From: DATMAM01 sp035559995
GTDB taxonomy: Bacteria; Desulfobacterota; Binatia; UBA9968
Length of the DNA stretch: 64,000 nucleotides
Reading direction: 5' to 3'
Assembly: GCA_035559995.1 (NCBI GenBank)
Contig: DATMAM010000017.1
Coordinates: forward strand, 62,001 to 126,000
Part shown: positions 1 through 8,200 of the stretch, one piece after another
Layout: every line of letters begins with the position of its first letter
How positions within the stretch are numbered: position 1 is the stretch's first letter
Translations under genes and position numbers: made by a program
Notes under the pieces: generated by a model
Databases searched by the model: none
What the model was told of the DNA's origin: nothing
Seen by the model: only the letters and a program-made list of their open reading frames with translations

Positions 1-647
1 GCGGGATTATAGTAGACCCACAAATCCGGAATGCCGTCTTTGTTCATATCGCGCACTTCGACGTTTTTGAAACCAACCTGCTGGGGCACGCTCGCGCGTT
101 GCTGCTTCGGAAGCGAAGCTAAAGCCTCCTGGGCGCCCGGGGGATGTGCGTCGTTCTGTGAACTCCGGGGCGTTGCCTGAGGCGAGCCCGGATCCGACTT
201 GAGCGCATCCCGCGGCGCTCCGGCGCTCGCCACCTGATTATCCAGTTGCCGCTGGTTTTCAAGTTCGCGCTCGATTTGCGCTTCGAGCTCCCGATCCTTT
301 GCCTGTTCGGCTTGAACGCGCGCGTTCATCGCGGCCAAGTGCGAGTCCACCGTCAACAGGCCCGCGATAAGCCCGATCACGAGCCCCCCACCGGCGCCGT
401 AGGGGCCGCCGATCGAGCCCCCCATGACGAAACCTTCCATCATTTTGTCCCACACGTACTGGCCGCGCTGGCCGCCGGTCGGCACAACTGGCGGTGCCGC
501 TGCCGCCGAGGGGCTTGCCGCCGGACCCGCCGCGCTGGAAGGAGAGGCTGGATTGGAGAGAGCGCCTCCTGGACCCGACGCCGAGAGGGGAGCACAGGCG
601 GCGGCGAAGAGCATGCCTGCCGCCAGGGCGACTGGCACGGCTTTCAT
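1..647 (-). CDS. Putative glycine-zipper lipoprotein with one visible DxNxDGxxD motif (3' end outside window)
   Basis: The gene starts at the ATG at 647 and runs off the left edge, so about 215 codons are visible. The N-terminus is a lipoprotein signal peptide with a hydrophobic core and the lipobox FAAAC (Cys18). A Ser/Ala/Pro-rich spacer follows, then a Gly-rich hydrophobic stretch (about residues 70-95) resembling a glycine-zipper membrane segment, then a charged, Gln-rich probable coiled coil. The last visible residues carry DMNKDGIPD followed by LWVYY, the same motif that is repeated in the upstream gene at 644-2014. The start overlaps that gene's stop (ATGA, 4 bp), so the two are probably translationally coupled. 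Outer-membrane anchoring is inferred from the lipobox. Function is unknown. Confidence 0.7.
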   Translation of the reverse strand, partial: MKAVPVALAAGMLFAAACAPLSASGPGGALSNPASPSSAAGPAASPSAAAAPPVVPTGGQRGQYVWDKMMEGFVMGGSIGGPYGAGGGLVIGLIAGLLTVDSHLAAMNARVQAEQAKDRELEAQIERELENQRQLDNQVASAGAPRDALKSDPGSPQATPRSSQNDAHPPGAQEALASLPKQQRASVPQQVGFKNVEVRDMNKDGIPDLWVYYNP

Positions 648-2014
648 TTTAAGCCTCTCGCTTGCGCCACTCCCGACGGCTTGGCCGCAAGGCCTTTTTC
701 GCCGCTGGCGGCCCGCAGCGCCTCGTCGACCGAAGCAAAGGGTAGCGGGTTTTGCTCGGGCTCGACCTCCGGCGGCGCTTCCTGGCGAACGATCCGCCCG
801 TCGGCAAAGTGATAGCGCGCGTCGAGTTTCCCGTTCGCGTTTCGATCTTCGTCCTGGCGGACTTTCTTGCCGTTCTCGTAGTACACCCAAACGTCAACCC
901 GCCGGTCGTTGTTTGTGTCGGCCTCTTGCAGGACGACCTGTTCTCCCTGATACCACATGCGGAGATCCAGAAAGCCGTCGCCGGTAGAGTCCCGCTCCTC
1001 GTAAATGAGCTTGCCGTCCCGAAAGACAAAGACGGTGTCTATCCTCCCATTTCCCCCGGAGTCTTTCAAGCGGCGCACCAACTGCCCGCGAGCATAAAAC
1101 TCGAAAAGGTCCATGCGCCCGCGCGCGCGCGTGTCCTCTTCCATCCGGACGAGCTGCTCGCCTTCAAAATAAAGCACGCGATCGACCTTGCCGTCGCCGT
1201 TTCGGTCTTCTTCCTGGCGGACGAGCCGGCCGCCCGCGTAATATCCCCACAGGTTGACCTTTCCCGACTTCTTCTGATCCACCTCCTTGCGCACCAGCTC
1301 GCCGCCTTGAAAATAAGAGTAGCTGTCCATCCGGCCGTCGCCGTCCGTGTCCTCGTCGATGCGGCCGATCTGCGCGTCGGCGAACCACACGACCCGATCC
1401 ACCCGACCGTCGAAGTTGGCGTCCTCCTCGGCGCGCACCGGCTGGTTGTTTTCGTGAAAGACCCACGCATCGGGTTTGCCATCGCGATTGTTGTCGATCT
1501 CCTTTCGCTCGAGCTCCCCGCGCGCATTGTAGAACTGAACGAGGTCCACGACGCCGTCGCGGCGCGAGGAAATTTCCTGTCGGCGAAGCTGGCCGTTTTC
1601 GTACACGCTCGTCACGTCGACCTTGCCATCGAAGTTTTCATCCTGCTCGATCTTTTGGATGTTTCCGCCCGGATCATAGAAAATGGTCCGGTCCATCTTG
1701 CCATCGCCGTTGGTGTCTCGCTCTTGGCGCACGACATTGCCGTTTTGGTCGTAAAAAAAGCGCGCCGCAACCTGCGCGCGCGCCCGGGGCTGAAGCAGAA
1801 GGAGGATGACGGTTCCGGCCAGGAAGAGCGTGAGGGTTTTTGCAAGAGATCCTGCGGGTCGCGCTCGGGGAGACAAGGCGCTTTGCGGGACGCTCGAACG
1901 TTCGGCGCCGCGGGCCGCTGACGCGGAAGAGAGCGGGCGAAAAGATCGACGAGGCCGCGTGCTGCACTCCTGCTCGGGCACGGTCAGTCCCCCACGAAGC
2001 GCTTCTCGCCGCAC
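644..2014 (-). CDS. Secreted tandem-repeat protein with 13 EF-hand-like DxNxDGxxD repeats
   Basis: A 456-residue reading from a GTG start. A hydrophobic segment at residues 60-74 followed by ARA|Q (78-81) looks like a cleavable signal peptide. Residues 94-407 are 13 tandem units of 24-25 residues. Each combines an acidic DxNxDGxxD loop, as in calcium-binding EF-hand, dockerin or thrombospondin-3 loops, with a MORN-like strand of the type YxxGxLVRxE. The C-terminus is a short charged tail. Calcium binding is inferred from the loop residues only. The start is uncertain: GTG at 1981 has a GGGGGA upstream, and TTG at 1876 would give a normal-length signal peptide. The gene lies 14 bp after rplQ and overlaps the downstream lipoprotein gene by 4 bp. 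It could belong to a general VCBS/YwqK-like family; the exact family is not recognised. Confidence 0.75.
   Translation of the reverse strand: MRREALRGGLTVPEQECSTRPRRSFRPLSSASAARGAERSSVPQSALSPRARPAGSLAKTLTLFLAGTVILLLLQPRARAQVAARFFYDQNGNVVRQERDTNGDGKMDRTIFYDPGGNIQKIEQDENFDGKVDVTSVYENGQLRRQEISSRRDGVVDLVQFYNARGELERKEIDNNRDGKPDAWVFHENNQPVRAEEDANFDGRVDRVVWFADAQIGRIDEDTDGDGRMDSYSYFQGGELVRKEVDQKKSGKVNLWGYYAGGRLVRQEEDRNGDGKVDRVLYFEGEQLVRMEEDTRARGRMDLFEFYARGQLVRRLKDSGGNGRIDTVFVFRDGKLIYEERDSTGDGFLDLRMWYQGEQVVLQEADTNNDRRVDVWVYYENGKKVRQDEDRNANGKLDARYHFADGRIVRQEAPPEVEPEQNPLPFASVDEALRAASGEKGLAAKPSGVAQARGLK
794..1735 (-). repeat. 13 tandem coding repeats of about 72 bp
   Basis: Within the secreted repeat protein, 13 consecutive units span residues 94-407. 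Eleven are exactly 24 residues and two are 25. The acidic loop is well preserved in about two thirds of the units; units 3, 7 and 9 have lost some of its acidic residues. Divergence among units at the DNA level argues for an old expansion maintained by protein structure. Confidence 0.85.
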
Positions 2015-2028
2015 GCGGTGAAGATCGC

Positions 2029-2466
2029 TCAGGAAGATGCGGGCGACGCCTTTTCGTCGGCCTTGGGTGACGCTCTGCGGGCGCTTTTTGGAGTCGTTTC
2101 AGCTTCGCCGGCGCGGCCGATCAGCTCGACCACGCACAGCGGCGCGTGATCGCCGCGGCGCCAACCGACCTTGACCGTCCGCGTGTAGCCGCCAGCGCGC
2201 CCTTGGAACCGCGGCGCGATCGTTTCGAAGAGTTTTCGCACGACGGCTCGCTCGCGAATGATCCGCGCCGCGCGCCGGCGCGCGTTGAGGGTTCCTTCTT
2301 TGCCGAGCGAGATCACCTGATCGGCCCAGGCGCGCAGCAGCTTCGCCTTCGCGTCGGTCGTTTGAATGCGCTCGTTCTTGAGGAGCGCGGTCACCAGGTT
2401 GCGCATCAAGGCCGCTCGATGCGCACCGCTGCGGTTCAACTTCTTGCCTGCCTTTAAGTGGCGCAT
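2029..2466 (-). CDS. rplQ: 50S ribosomal protein L17
   Basis: L17 of the large subunit, 145 residues. The N-terminus MRHLKAGKKLNR and the central AWADQVISLGKEG region match the family. The core ends near residue 120 and is followed by an Ala/Ser/Lys-rich tail of about 25 residues that most L17 proteins lack. It is the last ribosomal gene of the alpha cluster (rpsM-rpmJ-infA region to rpsK-rpsD-rpoA-rplQ) and lies 43 bp after rpoA, its usual place. The repeat-protein gene begins only 14 bp beyond its stop. Confidence 0.97.
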   Translation of the reverse strand: MRHLKAGKKLNRSGAHRAALMRNLVTALLKNERIQTTDAKAKLLRAWADQVISLGKEGTLNARRRAARIIRERAVVRKLFETIAPRFQGRAGGYTRTVKVGWRRGDHAPLCVVELIGRAGEAETTPKSARRASPKADEKASPASS

Positions 2467-2509
2467 GGTCCGCCTCAGCGCGGCGCGCGCGCGGAACTCG
2501 CCGCGCGCC

Positions 2510-3544
2510 TCATACCGTCTCCTTTTCTCGCGCCCGGCGGCGATTGTCGAGTTCTTCGCGCGACGGGAAATGGTCGATCTTCATGCCGAGCTCAAGCCCC
2601 ATCTCGCGCAGAATTTCCTTGATCTCGTTCAGCGACTTGCGCCCGAAATTCTTCGTCCGCAGCATCTCCTGCTCGGTCTTCTGCACCAGCTCGCCGATGT
2701 ACTTGATATCGGCGTTTTGCAGGCAGTTCTGCGAGCGCACGGAGAATTCCAGCTCATCGACGCTGCGGAACAGATTCTCGTTCAGCGGCGGCTTCGCGGC
2801 GTCTTGATCCGTATCGCTTTTCGGCGGCTCCTCGACGAAGTTGATGAAGATGCTCAGCTGGTCCTGCAGAATTTTGGCCGCGTACGCGACGGCGTCGTCG
2901 GGCTTGACGCTGCCGTCGGTCCAGACCTCCAAAACCAGCCGATCGTAATCGGTGCGCTGCCCCACGCGCGCGTTGGTGACGGCGAAATTCACCTTGCGCA
3001 CGGGCGAAAACACCGCGTCGAGAAAGATCGTGTCGACCGGCTGCTCTTCTTGTTTGTTGCGCTCGGCGGGAACGTAGCCGCGGCCGATCTTCGCCACCAT
3101 CTCCGCCACCAATTCGCCCTCGCGCGCCAGCGTCGCGATGTGCTGCTCCGGGTTGAGAATCTCCACGTTGGCGCTCGCCAGGATGTCGCCCGCCTGGACG
3201 ACCTTCGGGCCCTTGGCTTCGATCTTCAACGTCTCCTGTTCGACGCCGTGCAACCGCAGCCGGACCTCCTTGAGGTTGAGCAGGATGTCGGTCACGTCCT
3301 CGGTGATTCCGGGCAAGGTCGAGAACTCGTGCAGCACGCCCTTCAAGCGGACCGATACGATCGCCGCTCCCATCAGCGAGGAGAGCAACGTGCGGCGCAA
3401 CGAATTCCCGATCGTTTGGCCGAATCCTCGCTCCAGGGGCTCGCAGGAAAATTTCCCGTACTGGGCGGTCAGGCTCTTCTCGTCGACTTCGAGCCTTTTG
3501 GGCTTGATGAGGTCCGTCCAATTTTTTTGCGCGATATCTCCCAC
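2510..3544 (-). CDS. rpoA: DNA-directed RNA polymerase subunit alpha
   Basis: Alpha subunit, 344 residues. The N-terminal assembly domain includes the LERGFGQTIGNSLRR dimerisation motif (about residues 37-51), followed by a linker near 235-255. The C-terminal helix-hairpin-helix domain contains ELVQKTEQEMLRTKNFGRKSL and would contact UP elements and activators. It is slightly longer than the E. coli protein (329), mainly because of the tail. It sits between rpsD and rplQ, 19 bp after rpsD, and is expected to be co-transcribed with both. Confidence 0.98.
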   Translation of the reverse strand: MGDIAQKNWTDLIKPKRLEVDEKSLTAQYGKFSCEPLERGFGQTIGNSLRRTLLSSLMGAAIVSVRLKGVLHEFSTLPGITEDVTDILLNLKEVRLRLHGVEQETLKIEAKGPKVVQAGDILASANVEILNPEQHIATLAREGELVAEMVAKIGRGYVPAERNKQEEQPVDTIFLDAVFSPVRKVNFAVTNARVGQRTDYDRLVLEVWTDGSVKPDDAVAYAAKILQDQLSIFINFVEEPPKSDTDQDAAKPPLNENLFRSVDELEFSVRSQNCLQNADIKYIGELVQKTEQEMLRTKNFGRKSLNEIKEILREMGLELGMKIDHFPSREELDNRRRAREKETV

Positions 3545-3563
3545 AGGTCCTCTCCCGTAATGG

Positions 3564-4190
3564 TTACTTTGAGTACAGCTCCACGATCAGCTTCTCGTTA
3601 ATGCTGGTCGTGATGTCGGCGCGGGTCGGCAGCGTCTTGATTTTGCCGCTGAAGTTTTCGCGATCGATCTCGACCCAATCCGGCATCCCGCGCCGCTGCG
3701 ACTCCTCGAGAGCGGCCAGTACGCTCGCCAGCTGGCGGCTCTGCGGGCTGATCGAGACCGTGTCGCCCGCGCGCACCGTGTACGACGGAATCGTCACCCT
3801 GCGACCGTTGAGAAAAACGTGCCCTTGCGTGACCAGCATGCGCGCCTCCGCCCGCGAGCGCGCGAAGCCCAGGCGATAGCAGACGTTGTCGAGCCGCCGC
3901 TCGAGCAAGACCAGCAGCGCCTCGCCGGTAATCCCCTTGGCCTTTTCCGCCCGCGCGAAGGTTCGCCGGAACTGGTTTTCGAGCAGGCCGTACATGCGTT
4001 TGACCTTTTGCTTTTCGCGCAGTTGCACGCTGTATTCCGAGAACTTGGGCCGCGCTTGACCGTGCTGGCCCGGCGGATAGTTCCGCCGCTCGATCGCGCA
4101 CTTGTCCGTGTAGCAGCGATCCCCCTTGAGAAAAAGCTTCATGTTCTCGCGCCGGCATAACCGACAGACCGGCCCCGTGTACCTAGCCAA
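3564..4190 (-). CDS. rpsD: 30S ribosomal protein S4, zinc-binding form
   Basis: Primary 16S rRNA-binding protein that nucleates 30S assembly, 208 residues. The N-terminus carries CRLCRR and, after a spacer, CYTDKC, the four-cysteine zinc knuckle of the C+ type. The S4 RNA-binding domain lies at about residues 97-160 (RLDNVCYRLGFARSRAEAR, then VTQGHVFLNGRRV). In E. coli S4 represses the alpha operon; no such site was resolved here. It lies 10 bp after rpsK. Confidence 0.98.
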   Translation of the reverse strand: MARYTGPVCRLCRRENMKLFLKGDRCYTDKCAIERRNYPPGQHGQARPKFSEYSVQLREKQKVKRMYGLLENQFRRTFARAEKAKGITGEALLVLLERRLDNVCYRLGFARSRAEARMLVTQGHVFLNGRRVTIPSYTVRAGDTVSISPQSRQLASVLAALEESQRRGMPDWVEIDRENFSGKIKTLPTRADITTSINEKLIVELYSK

Positions 4191-4200
4191 TGCTTCCTCC

Positions 4201-4635
4201 TTAGACCCGCCTTCGCTTCGGCGGCCGGCAGCCGTTGTGCGGGATGGGAGTCACGTCTTTGATCAGGCTGATGTGAAAGCCGGCCGCCTGCAGCGCTCTT
4301 AACGCCGATTCCCTTCCAGGCCCCGGCCCCTTGACAAAAACCTGAACCGAACGAACCCCGTGCTCCATCGCCTTGCGCGCGGCGCTTTCCGCCGCCTGCT
4401 GGCCCGCAAACGGCGTGCCTTTGCGCGAGCCTTTGAAGCCCATCGAGCCTGCGCTCGACCACGCGACCACGTTTCCCTGGTAGTCGGTGATCGTCACGAT
4501 CGTATTGTTGAAGGTCGAGTGGATTCGCGCCACGCCCTCCGAGATGTTTTTCCGCCCTCGGCGCCGCCGCGTTGTCTTTTCCGCCGGCTTTTCTTCGGCC
4601 GCCTTGGGCGCCTGTTTCTGCTCATCTTTGGCCAT
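4201..4635 (-). CDS. rpsK: 30S ribosomal protein S11
   Basis: Platform protein of the small subunit, 144 residues. A Lys/Glu-rich extension of about 28 residues precedes the conserved core, which begins near ISEGVARIHSTFNNTIV. The C-terminus carries the signature VTPIPHNGCRPPKRRRV. The 62 bp before it, after rpsM, contain no other gene. Confidence 0.98.
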   Translation of the reverse strand: MAKDEQKQAPKAAEEKPAEKTTRRRRGRKNISEGVARIHSTFNNTIVTITDYQGNVVAWSSAGSMGFKGSRKGTPFAGQQAAESAARKAMEHGVRSVQVFVKGPGPGRESALRALQAAGFHISLIKDVTPIPHNGCRPPKRRRV

Positions 4636-4697
4636 AAAAGCTCCGCAACGGTATTGCTAAAACCCCTGCCACGCCTTCTCGCGCAAAAAAACGTCGG

Positions 4698-5081
4698 CTA
4701 TCCCTTGGACGGCGGCGGTTTCTTCCCCGCCACGGTTTTGCGCGGACCCTTGCGCGTGCGCGCGTTGGTGTGCGTCCGCTGGCCGCGCACCGGGAGACCT
4801 TTGCGATGCCGCAGGCCTCGATAGGAGCCCATGTCGATGTGCCGCTTGATGTTCGCCGCGACTTCCCTCCTGAGATCGCCTTCCACCTTGTAGCCCTGTT
4901 CCAGGACCTGGCGGATGCGCACGACCTCGTCATCCGAGAGATCGTCGGTCTTGGTGTCGAACGACACCCCCGCGGACTGCAGGATTTTTTTCGCAGCCGT
5001 CCGGCCAATACCGTAGATGTAGGTCAACGCGACTTCCATCCGCTTGTTCTTGGGGAGATCGACTCCCGCGATCCGTGCCAT
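4698..5081 (-). CDS. rpsM: 30S ribosomal protein S13
   Basis: Head protein of the 30S subunit that forms the B1 bridges to L5 and 23S rRNA, 127 residues. It begins MARIAGVDLPKNKR, shows the helix-two-turn-helix region YIYGIGRTAAKKIL, and has the basic tail RGQRTHTNARTRKGPRK that reaches tRNA in the P site. It lies 16 bp after rpmJ, the standard neighbour. Confidence 0.98.
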   Translation of the reverse strand: MARIAGVDLPKNKRMEVALTYIYGIGRTAAKKILQSAGVSFDTKTDDLSDDEVVRIRQVLEQGYKVEGDLRREVAANIKRHIDMGSYRGLRHRKGLPVRGQRTHTNARTRKGPRKTVAGKKPPPSKG

Positions 5082-5097
5082 CGTCGCTCCTTGCGGC

Positions 5098-5211
5098 TTA
5101 CCCTTGGCGCTGCTTGTGGCGCCGATTGACGCACAACACGCGCACGACGCCTTTGCGCCGAATCACCTTACATTTGCTGCAAATTTTTTTGACCGATGCC
5201 CTGACTTTCAC
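5098..5211 (-). CDS. rpmJ: 50S ribosomal protein L36, zinc-binding form
   Basis: A 37-residue gene. The GTG start at 5211 is preceded by GAGGAG at a spacing of five bases. The protein reads VKVRASVKKICSKCK and continues with the Cys27 and His32 ligands, so Cys11, Cys14, Cys27 and His32 give the C+ zinc ribbon. The order infA-rpmJ-rpsM is classical. The TAA stop lies 16 bp from the rpsM start. Confidence 0.97.
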   Translation of the reverse strand: MKVRASVKKICSKCKVIRRKGVVRVLCVNRRHKQRQG

Positions 5212-5223
5212 GCCCGCTCCTCG

Positions 5224-5442
5224 TCATTTCTCGCGGTAGATGATGCGCCCGCGCGCGAGATCGTACGGCGAAAGCTCCACGCGCACTTTGTCGCCGGGGA
5301 GGATCTTGATGTAATGCATGCGCATCTTTCCCGAGATATGCGCGAGAACGCGATGCCCGTTGTCCAGCTCGACCCGAAACATCGCGTTGGGCAACGTCTC
5401 CAACACCGTCCCGGTGACCTCGATGGCTCCTTCTTTCGGCAT
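5224..5442 (-). CDS. infA: Translation initiation factor IF-1
   Basis: An OB-fold initiation factor of 72 residues, the normal length, that binds the 30S A site during initiation. MPKEGAIEVTGTVLETLPNA, HISGKMRMHYI and the ending LARGRIIYREK follow the family closely. It lies between map (22 bp away) and rpmJ (12 bp away), the usual arrangement in spc-alpha superoperons. Confidence 0.98.
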   Translation of the reverse strand: MPKEGAIEVTGTVLETLPNAMFRVELDNGHRVLAHISGKMRMHYIKILPGDKVRVELSPYDLARGRIIYREK

Positions 5443-5464
5443 GTTCGCTCCGCCGCGCTCGACG

Positions 5465-6223
5465 CTAGATCTTGCTCAAAATATAAGGCCCGTCCTTCGT
5501 GACCGCCACCGAATGCTCGAAGTGGGCCGCCAGGCTTTGATCGCGCGTCACGGCCGTCCAACCGTCCTCTTTGACCTCGACCTCGGGCCTCCCGGCCGTA
5601 ACCATCGGCTCGATCGCCAGCACCATCCCCGCGCGCAAGCGCGGCCCGAGGTACGGCTCGCCGTAGTTGGGCACCGGCGGCTCCTCGTGCAGGTTCTTGC
5701 CGATGCCGTGGCCCACGAATTCGCGCACCACGGAAAAACCCGAGCCCTCGACGAACTTTTGGATCGCCGAGGAGACCTCGCCCAACCGCTTTCCGTCGCC
5801 TATCTGCTCGATCCCGCGGTAGAGCGATTGCTCGGTCACCTCCATCAACCGTTGGGCTTGCGGGCTAACCGGACCGACGGCGACCGTCAGCGCCGCATCG
5901 CCGTAAAACCCTTCATAGACCACGCCGAAGTCGATCCCGATGATGTCGCCCGGCTTGAGCGCACGTTCCGAAGGCATGCCGTGGACGACTTCCTCGTTGA
6001 CCGAGGTGCACAGGCTGTAGGGGTAAACCCGGCCCGCGACTACGTAGCCCTTGAACGCGGGGCGCGCCTTTTTGCGATGCGCGAGCTCCTCCGCGAGCGC
6101 ATCGAGCTCGAGCGTGGTGACTCCGGGAGCGATTTTCTCTTTCAGTTCCGCCAGGATTTCCGCCACGATCATGTTCGCTCGGCGCATGATCTCGATTTCG
6201 CGCTGCGATTTAAGAACGATCAT
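5465..6223 (-). CDS. map: Methionine aminopeptidase type I
   Basis: Removes the initiator methionine from new proteins, 252 residues. The start is the ATG at 6223 (MIVLKSQREIEIMRRAN), because alignable sequence begins there; an in-frame extension upstream overlaps adk. The pita-bread metal ligands are visible in IGIDFGVVYEGFYGDAA (two Asp), GHGIGKNLHEEP (His) and the Glu residues of LAIEPMVTAG and EHSVAVT. It overlaps the 3' end of adk by 14 bp, which suggests coupling. Confidence 0.97.
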   Translation of the reverse strand: MIVLKSQREIEIMRRANMIVAEILAELKEKIAPGVTTLELDALAEELAHRKKARPAFKGYVVAGRVYPYSLCTSVNEEVVHGMPSERALKPGDIIGIDFGVVYEGFYGDAALTVAVGPVSPQAQRLMEVTEQSLYRGIEQIGDGKRLGEVSSAIQKFVEGSGFSVVREFVGHGIGKNLHEEPPVPNYGEPYLGPRLRAGMVLAIEPMVTAGRPEVEVKEDGWTAVTRDQSLAAHFEHSVAVTKDGPYILSKI

Positions 6224-6869
6224 CGCCCAGTCCCAACGCGTCCACCACCCGCCCGCGCACCGCCTCCACGCTTCCCGCGCCATCCACTTCGGCGAGGAGG
6301 CCCTGCCTTCGGTAGCACTGAATGAGCGGCGCCGTTTCTCGCTCGTAAACATCCAGACGCGCGGCGATGGTCTCCTCGCGGTCGTCGTCGCGCTGATAAA
6401 GCTCCCCGCCGCAGCGGTCGCACACTCCGGCTGCCCGCGGTGGCCTGAATCTCACGTGGTAGAGGCTGCCGCAGCGACGGCATTGCCGCCGTCCCGACAA
6501 CCTCTCGATGATCAACGATCGGGGAACCGAGATCAGCACGACCCGATCCAGCGGTTGCCCGAGCGCTTCGGTCAGCCGCCGCAGCCCCTCGGCCTGGACA
6601 GAGGTGCGCGGGAAGCCGTCGAGCACAAATCCCGCGCGGCAGTCCGCTTCGGTCAAACGCTCGCGGATCAGGTCCAGCATGACATCGTCGGGGACGAGCT
6701 TCCCCTTGGACATGTAGGCCGACGCCTTTTGCCCGAGCGGCGACTGCTCGCGCACTGCGGCGCGCAGAATGTCGCCGGTCGAGATCTGCGCAAAGCCATA
6801 GCGCTCCTGCAGATATTTCGCGTGCGTTCCTTTGCCAGCCCCGGGGGCCCCCAACAGTACGACGCGCAC
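6210..6869 (-). CDS. adk: Adenylate kinase, zinc-lid type
   Basis: Interconverts ATP + AMP and 2 ADP, about 219 residues. I chose the GTG at 6869, with GGGGGA four bases upstream, because it gives the canonical beginning MRVVLLGAPGAGKGTHA; a TTG at 6893 overlapping the secY stop is the alternative. Features are the P-loop GAPGAGKGT, the FPRT motif in LDGFPRTSVQAEGL, and a lid with CRRC and CDRC, the four-cysteine zinc lid. The gene overlaps map by 14 bp, and the secY-adk-map order is conserved widely. Confidence 0.95.
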   Translation of the reverse strand: MRVVLLGAPGAGKGTHAKYLQERYGFAQISTGDILRAAVREQSPLGQKASAYMSKGKLVPDDVMLDLIRERLTEADCRAGFVLDGFPRTSVQAEGLRRLTEALGQPLDRVVLISVPRSLIIERLSGRRQCRRCGSLYHVRFRPPRAAGVCDRCGGELYQRDDDREETIAARLDVYERETAPLIQCYRRQGLLAEVDGAGSVEAVRGRVVDALGLGDDRS

Positions 6870-6889
6870 GGAATCCCCCGAGCGAAGCT

Positions 6890-8200
6890 TCAACCTCGCC
6901 TGCCACGCAGCCGGCCCCGCTTCATAAAGCCTTCATAGTTGCGCGTGATCATATGGGTTTCGATCTGCGCGATGGTGTCAAGGGCGACGCCGACGACGAT
7001 CAAAAGCGCCGTGCCGCCAAAAAAGAACGGCAGATTAAACTGGCTGATAAGAATCGTCGGCAAAAGCGCCACCACCGAGAGGTAGATCGCGCCTCCGAGC
7101 GTGATGCGTGCGAGAACTCGATCGATGAATTCCGCCGTCCTCTGTCCCGGCCGGATTCCGGGAATGTAACCGCCAAACTTTTTCATGTTTTCCGCCACGT
7201 CTACCGGATTGAACACAACTGCGGTATAAAAATAGCAGAAGAAGATGATCAACCCCACATAGACGACATCGTGCAGCCATTGCCCCGGAGCTAAATAGGC
7301 GGCCGCGCTCTGCACCCAGGGATACGGCAAAAATTGCGCCGCGGTGGCGGGGAAAATCAGCACCGAAGAGGCAAAGATGGGTGGGATCACCCCGGAGGTG
7401 TTGATCTTCAGCGGCAGATGGCTGCTCTGGCCGCCGTAGAGCTTGCGCCCGACGACCCGCTTCGCGTACTGCACCGGGATGCGCCGCTGCCCTCGCTCCA
7501 TGAAAATGATGGCTCCCACCGTCACCACGATCAACACGCTCACAAACAGGACCAACAAAATGCTCAGTTCACCCTCTTGCACAAAACGGTAGGTTTCCGT
7601 CACCGCCGAAGGTGCGCGCGCCACGATGCCGGCAAAAATAATAAGCGAGATGCCGTTGCCGATGCCGCGTTCGGTAATCTGCTCTCCCAGCCACATGATA
7701 AAGGCCGTCCCCGCCGTGAGCGTCAGCACCGTCATGATGCGGAATCTCCATCCCGGCTCCATCACCACGGAGTTACCCGTCGGATCGTACGTGCGCTCCA
7801 GACCGTAAGCGATCATCAAGCCTTGAATGATCGAGAGCACAATGGTGCCGTAGCGCGTGTACTGCGTGATCTTTCGCCGCCCGACTTCGCCTTCCTTGGA
7901 CAACCGTTCAAGATACGGGAAAACGACCGTCAGCAGCTGCAGAATGATCGAAGCGCTGATGTACGGCATGATCCCTAAAGAGAAAACCGAAAACTGCTCC
8001 AGCGCGCCGCCGGAAAACAGGTTGAACAAACCGAAGATCGTGTCTTTAACCCGATCAAAAAACTCCGCCAGCGCCTGGCGGTCGATGCCGGGCGTCGGGA
8101 TGGCCACCCCGATGCGGTAAACGGCCAACATCGCGAAGGTAAAAAGCAGCCTTCGCCTGAGCTCGGGGATTCGCGTTGCGTTTTGAAACCCTTCAAGCAC
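6890..8200 (-). CDS. secY: Protein translocase subunit SecY
   Basis: Channel subunit of the SecYEG translocon, 436 residues with about ten hydrophobic segments. Conserved stretches include VYRIGVAIPTPGID in TM1, FSLGIMPYISASIILQLL (TM2/plug region), GERGIGNGISL-like TERGIGNGISLIIFAG, and the cytoplasmic loop KKFGGYIPGIRPG that contacts SecA or ribosomes. It overlaps rplO by 8 bp. The partner secE lies at 31,053 in the nusG operon. Confidence 0.98.
   Translation of the reverse strand: MLEGFQNATRIPELRRRLLFTFAMLAVYRIGVAIPTPGIDRQALAEFFDRVKDTIFGLFNLFSGGALEQFSVFSLGIMPYISASIILQLLTVVFPYLERLSKEGEVGRRKITQYTRYGTIVLSIIQGLMIAYGLERTYDPTGNSVVMEPGWRFRIMTVLTLTAGTAFIMWLGEQITERGIGNGISLIIFAGIVARAPSAVTETYRFVQEGELSILLVLFVSVLIVVTVGAIIFMERGQRRIPVQYAKRVVGRKLYGGQSSHLPLKINTSGVIPPIFASSVLIFPATAAQFLPYPWVQSAAAYLAPGQWLHDVVYVGLIIFFCYFYTAVVFNPVDVAENMKKFGGYIPGIRPGQRTAEFIDRVLARITLGGAIYLSVVALLPTILISQFNLPFFFGGTALLIVVGVALDTIAQIETHMITRNYEGFMKRGRLRGRRG

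Noticed and set aside
752..1921. A 389-codon plus-strand reading opposite the repeat-protein gene
   Set aside because: It follows the 24-codon periodicity of the minus-strand repeats; the opposite strand has the signal peptide and motifs.
6224..6352. In-frame extension of map upstream of 6223
   Set aside because: It lies inside adk and adds residues with no similarity to methionine aminopeptidases; the canonical N-terminus begins at 6223.
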